A DNA stretch of 44,311 bases, taken from NCBI RefSeq assembly GCF_028281305.1, contig NZ_JANQKD010000070.1:1-44311 (forward strand), given 5' to 3'. Numbering within the stretch: position 1 is the first letter of the stretch; the number at the start of each line of letters is the position of its first letter. Made by a program: the position numbers and the translations under genes. Below, piece by piece: positions 41,388 through 44,311 of the stretch. Under the pieces are notes generated by a model. The model was not told the origin of the DNA, did not search any database, and worked only from the letters and a program-made list of their open reading frames with translations. Origin of the DNA: Pelagibius sp. GTDB lineage: Bacteria; Pseudomonadota; Alphaproteobacteria; Kiloniellales; Kiloniellaceae.

Positions 41388-42467
41388 CTAATAGGGGAAT
41401 GGCCAGAGGCGCAGCTTCTCCTTGGCGATCTGCCACAGCCGGGCAAGGCCGTGCGGCTCGACGATCAGGAAGAAGACGATGAGCGCCCCGAAAATCATGA
41501 ACTCGATGTGCGACACCAGCGCCGTGGAGATCGTCGGGTCGATCGCCAGCATGCCGTTGTTCAGCAGGATCGGCAGCAGCACGATGAAGGCGGCGCCCAG
41601 GAAAGAGCCGAGGATCGAGCCCAGCCCGCCGATGATGATCATGAACAGCACCTGGAAGGAGCGGTTGATCTCAAAGGCCAGGGCCTCGACCGAGCCGGTA
41701 TAGACGAAGGCCCAGAGCGCGCCGGCGATGCCGATGTAGAAGGAGCTGACGGCGAAAGCCGAAAGCTTCGCCCAGAGCGGGCGGATGCCGATGATCTCCG
41801 CGGCGATGTCCATGTCGCGGATCGCCATCCAGGTCCGCCCGATGCGGCTGCGCACCAGGTTCTTGGCGACCAGCGCCAGCACCGCGACGAAGACCAGCAG
41901 GAAGAGATACTTGGTGACCGGCCCGGCCTGGGTCCCGGTGATGAAGAGGCCGGGGAAGAGCTCGCGCGGCGGCGCCGAGATGACGCCGGAGGAGGAGTAG
42001 TTGGTCCACCAGTCGAACTTGTTGAACATCCAGACCAGGAAGAACTGCGCCGCCAGGGTCGCCACCGCCAGATAGAATCCCTTGATGCGCAGGGACGGCA
42101 GGCCGAAGAGCACGCCGACGCCCGCGGTGCCGAGCCCGGCCAGCAGGAACACGATGACGATGTGCAGCTCCGGAAAGGCGGTGGCCAGCTTGTAGGAGAA
42201 GAAGGCGCCGCAGGCCATGAAGCCGCCGGTGCCGAGCGAGAGCTGCCCGCAGTAGCCGGTCAGGATGTTGAGGCCCAGCGCCGCCATGGCGAAGACCAGG
42301 AAGGGCACGAAGATGGTTTCCAGGAAATACTCGTTGGCCAGCGCCGGCACGCCGAGCACGGCAATGGCGGCCATCAGCGCGATGGCGATCTGGTCCTGGC
42401 GGATCGGGAAGATCGCCTGGTCGGCGGCATAGCTGGTCTTGAACTGTCCGGCTTCGCGGTAAAGCAT
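41388..42467 (-). CDS. livM: Branched-chain amino-acid ABC transporter permease LivM
   Basis: 359 residues, ten or so helices. LivM signs: LGLNILTGYCGQLSLGTGGFMACGAF, GLPSLRIKGFYLAVATLAAQF, RSRIGRTWMAIRDMDIAAEIIGI (EAA-type loop) and IIGGLGSILGSFLGAAFIVLLP. It forms the channel with LivH. Start ATG 42467 is 15 bases after the livH stop. The 125-bp gap to the binding protein has no gene. Confidence 0.95.
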   Translation of the reverse strand: MLYREAGQFKTSYAADQAIFPIRQDQIAIALMAAIAVLGVPALANEYFLETIFVPFLVFAMAALGLNILTGYCGQLSLGTGGFMACGAFFSYKLATAFPELHIVIVFLLAGLGTAGVGVLFGLPSLRIKGFYLAVATLAAQFFLVWMFNKFDWWTNYSSSGVISAPPRELFPGLFITGTQAGPVTKYLFLLVFVAVLALVAKNLVRSRIGRTWMAIRDMDIAAEIIGIRPLWAKLSAFAVSSFYIGIAGALWAFVYTGSVEALAFEINRSFQVLFMIIIGGLGSILGSFLGAAFIVLLPILLNNGMLAIDPTISTALVSHIEFMIFGALIVFFLIVEPHGLARLWQIAKEKLRLWPFPY

Positions 42468-42482
42468 CGATCCGGCCCCTTC

Positions 42483-43499
42483 CTATATGCGCTCGATGAT
42501 CTTCTCGCCGAACAGCCCCTGGGGCCGGAACAGCAGGAAGACCAGGGCCAGCATGTAGGCGAACCAGTCCTGGATGGCGCCGCCGAAGATCGGCCCCAGG
42601 AAGACCTCCGCAAGCTGCTCGCCGGCGCCGATGATGAGGCCGCCGACGATGGCGCCGGGGATCGAGGTGAAGCCGCCGAGGATCAGCACCGGCAGCGCCT
42701 TCAGCGCGATCAGCGCGAGGGAGAACTGCACCCCGGCCTTGGAGCCCCACATGATGCCGGCGACCAGGGCGACGATGCCGGCCACCGACCAGACGATCGC
42801 CCAGATGGTCTTCAGGGGGATGCCGACCGAAAGCGCGGCCTGATGGTCGTCGGCCACGGCACGCAGCGCGCGCCCGACCCGGGTGTACTGGAAAAAGACG
42901 GCGAGGCCCGCCACCAGCACCGCGCCCACCAGGGCGGCCACCAGATCGAAGGAGTTGATCAGCAGGCCGTTTTCGAAGACCCCCTCGGCAACGATGATCG
43001 GCGCTTTCGAGATGCCGATATCCAGCACCTTCACGTCCGAACCCCAGAGGGTCTGCCCGAAGCCGTCGAGGAAGTAGAAGATGCCGATGGTGGCCATGAA
43101 GAGGATGATGTGCGGCTGGTTCACCAGCGGCCGCAGAACGACGCGCTCGATGGCCAGCGCCAGCAGCACCATCACCGCGGCGGTCACGACGAAGGCCAGA
43201 GTCCAGTGCAGGCCCATCTCGATGAAGCCGACCATGGTCAGCGCCGCGAAGAGCACCATGGAGCCCTGGGCGAAGTTGAAGATGCCCGAAGCCTTGAAGA
43301 TCAGCACGAAGCCGAGCGCGACCAGGGAGTACATCACCCCCTGCAGCAGCCCGGCGATCAGCACCTCGATAAAGTAACCCCAGGCGAAGAACAGCGAAGA
43401 GTCGACCGCAGCGAGACCCTTGAAGCCGAGACCGAGGGCCGCGATCAGAAGCGGCGTGACCAGCAGCCAGAGGCCAAAGCGGAGAGCCGTGGGGTTCAT
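42483..43499 (-). CDS. livH: Branched-chain amino-acid ABC transporter permease LivH
   Basis: 338 residues. Signature LIAGLLQGVMYSLVALGFVLIFKASGIFNFAQGSMVLFAAL and YTRVGRALRAVADDHQAALSVGIPLKTIWAIVWSVAGIVALVAG. The end SIPGAIVGGLIIGAGEQLAEVFLGPIFGGAIQDWF is usual. N-terminus MNPTALRFG has a first helix plus extra residues before the conserved core. Two tandem copies of a 17-bp start module precede it (43500-43533), each encoding a 6-codon peptide ending in TGA that overlaps the next ATG. Confidence 0.95.
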   Translation of the reverse strand: MNPTALRFGLWLLVTPLLIAALGLGFKGLAAVDSSLFFAWGYFIEVLIAGLLQGVMYSLVALGFVLIFKASGIFNFAQGSMVLFAALTMVGFIEMGLHWTLAFVVTAAVMVLLALAIERVVLRPLVNQPHIILFMATIGIFYFLDGFGQTLWGSDVKVLDIGISKAPIIVAEGVFENGLLINSFDLVAALVGAVLVAGLAVFFQYTRVGRALRAVADDHQAALSVGIPLKTIWAIVWSVAGIVALVAGIMWGSKAGVQFSLALIALKALPVLILGGFTSIPGAIVGGLIIGAGEQLAEVFLGPIFGGAIQDWFAYMLALVFLLFRPQGLFGEKIIERI

Positions 43500-43533
43500 G
43501 CCAGACGCTTCCTCATGCCAGACGCCTCCTCAT
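43500..43533 (-). repeat. Duplicated ribosome-binding/start module before livH
   Basis: On the minus strand, ATGAGGAGGCGTCTGGC then ATGAGGAAGCGTCTGGC then the livH ATG: a 17-bp unit repeated with one mismatch. Each unit carries AGGAGG or AGGAAG and its own ATG. The mini-ORFs would read MRRRLA* and MRKRLA*, each stop overlapping the next ATG (ATGA). Confidence 0.8.
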
Positions 43534-43545
43534 ACCTGCCGCCTC

Positions 43546-44311
43546 CTAGTGACTGACGCCGAGATAGGCATCGATGACGTCCTGGTTGGCGCGCACCTCG
43601 TCCGGCGTGCCGTCGGCCAGCTTGCGGCCGTAGTCCAGAACCACGACGCGGTCGGAGATGTCCATGACCACGCCCATGTCGTGTTCGATGAGGGCGATGG
43701 TGGTGCCGAACTCGTCGTTCACGTCCAGGACGAAGCGGCACATGTCCTCCTTCTCCTCGACGTTCATGCCGGCCATGGGTTCGTCCAGCAGCAGCAGCGT
43801 CGGCTCCATGGCCAGCGCCCGCGCCAGTTCGACGCGCTTCTGCAGGCCGTAGGGCAGACGCCCCACCGGGGTCTTGCGGATCGCCTCGATCTCCAGGAAG
43901 TCGATGATCTTCTCCACAACCTCGCGGTGGGCGATCTCCTCGCGCTGGTTGGCGCCCCAGTAGAGCGCCTGCTGGAAGATGTTGGATTTCATCTTCAGCA
44001 CGCGCCCGGTCATGATGTTGTCCAGGGTCGACATGCCCTTGAACAGCGCGACGTTCTGGAAGGTGCGGGCGATGCCCTGGCGGGCGGCCAGATGCGGGCG
44101 CATGGCCCGCCGCTCGGCGCCCTGGTACATGATGCGGCCCTGCTGGGGATGATAGAAGCCGTTGATGACGTTCAGCATGGACGTCTTGCCGGCACCGTTC
44201 GGCCCGATGATCGCCAGGATCTCGTGCTCGCGGATCTCGAAGGAGATGTCGGTCAGGGCTTTGACGCCGCCGAAGGAGAGCGTGATGTTGTCGACCCGGA
44301 GCAGGGTCTCG
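43546..44311 (-). CDS. livG: Branched-chain-type amino-acid ABC transporter ATPase LivG (N-terminus cut by window end)
   Basis: 255 residues visible plus one base, reading in from the right edge; the window opens inside ETLLRVDNITLSFGGVKALTDISFEIREHEI. Walker A IIGPNGAGKTSMLNVINGFY, Walker B LLLLDEPMAGMNVEEKEDM, and signature LPYGLQKRVELARALAMEP (replacing L-S-G-G-Q by L-P-Y-G-L-Q, normal for LivG). Pairs with LivF as the second ATPase. It is the most upstream liv gene seen in this window, 46 bp before livH. An internal Met begins MLNVINGFYH, but the frame is open above it, so it is not the start. Confidence 0.95.
   Translation of the reverse strand, partial: ETLLRVDNITLSFGGVKALTDISFEIREHEILAIIGPNGAGKTSMLNVINGFYHPQQGRIMYQGAERRAMRPHLAARQGIARTFQNVALFKGMSTLDNIMTGRVLKMKSNIFQQALYWGANQREEIAHREVVEKIIDFLEIEAIRKTPVGRLPYGLQKRVELARALAMEPTLLLLDEPMAGMNVEEKEDMCRFVLDVNDEFGTTIALIEHDMGVVMDISDRVVVLDYGRKLADGTPDEVRANQDVIDAYLGVSH

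Noticed and set aside
41328..43556. A 742-codon open frame on the plus strand across livM, livH and the binding-protein start
   Set aside because: It is the antisense of three clear transporter genes. The product is rich in His, Gln, Asp and Gly with no hydrophobic core, as expected from the mirror of GC-rich codons.

Overview
This window is a GC-rich stretch of alphaproteobacterial chromosome. The gene content suggests a Rhodospirillales- or Kiloniellales-like marine or soil bacterium. The evidence is an ECF11-type RpoE/ChrR pair, System I cytochrome c maturation, an IalB-family protein, a DUF1127 peptide, the yggT-DUF167-folD cluster and interspersed CCTCA(T/C)CCTGAGG / TCTCGAAGG(A/G)TG elements of a type common in alphaproteobacteria. 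Genus-level placement is inference. Nothing I can see is a prophage, transposon, CRISPR array or intact genomic island, and most genes belong to known families.

Layout. 1-791: the 5' part of a gene resembling a type III secretion (CesT) chaperone, then 17-bp tandem repeats and a gene-poor zone. 0.8-3.5 kb: LysE-type exporter, stand-alone ClpP paralogue, ArsR/SRPBCC pair with a visible operator, DUF1127 gene with terminator. 3.7-9.5 kb: SAM methyltransferase, asparaginase/quinone-reductase operon, TrmH-type RNA methylase, and a first azlCD exporter divergent from a CGNR zinc-finger regulator. 9.5-12.7 kb: two Rid-family genes around an Lrp regulator, then rpoE-chrR. 12.7-16.6 kb: IalB-like protein, rlmN, two tandem paralogous 72-aa membrane proteins, argG. 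16.7-23.7 kb: second azlCD pair, PAS_5 protein, AraC regulator, alternative oxidase, NnrU-family protein, DUF3253, folD-DUF167-yggT. 23.8-24.2 kb: tRNA-Ala(CGC) with promoter and a duplicated 3' end. 24.2-27.4 kb: polar amino-acid ABC transporter. 27.5-34.9 kb: complete ccmABCDEFGHI. 35-37 kb: response regulator/histidine kinase. 37.5-44.3 kb: branched-chain-type amino-acid ABC transporter (livG, H, M, binding protein, livF) ending in a PaaK-like acyl-CoA ligase; livG runs off the right edge.

How genes work together. The ccm genes form one transcription unit with several ATGA/GTGA overlaps and encode the heme delivery, CcmC-E transfer and ligation machinery for c-type cytochromes. The alternative oxidase beside an NnrU-family gene would give a cytochrome-independent, nitric-oxide-tolerant branch of respiration. 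RpoE/ChrR is a probable singlet-oxygen response unit with a recognisable self-promoter. Three amino-acid transport systems (two azlCD exporters, one polar amino-acid importer) plus the liv importer/ligase unit show heavy investment in amino-acid and carboxylate traffic.

The clearest undescribed-looking signals are regulatory: a pair of 18-bp operators, 42 bp apart, covering the azlC promoter and ending next to the CGNR regulator start; an ArsR operator inside a promoter that predicts a leaderless mRNA; a duplicated ribosome-binding/start module in front of livH; a tRNA-3'-end duplication; and a hairpin-rich 300-bp intergenic region after the histidine kinase. I did not find a convincing wholly new multi-gene system.
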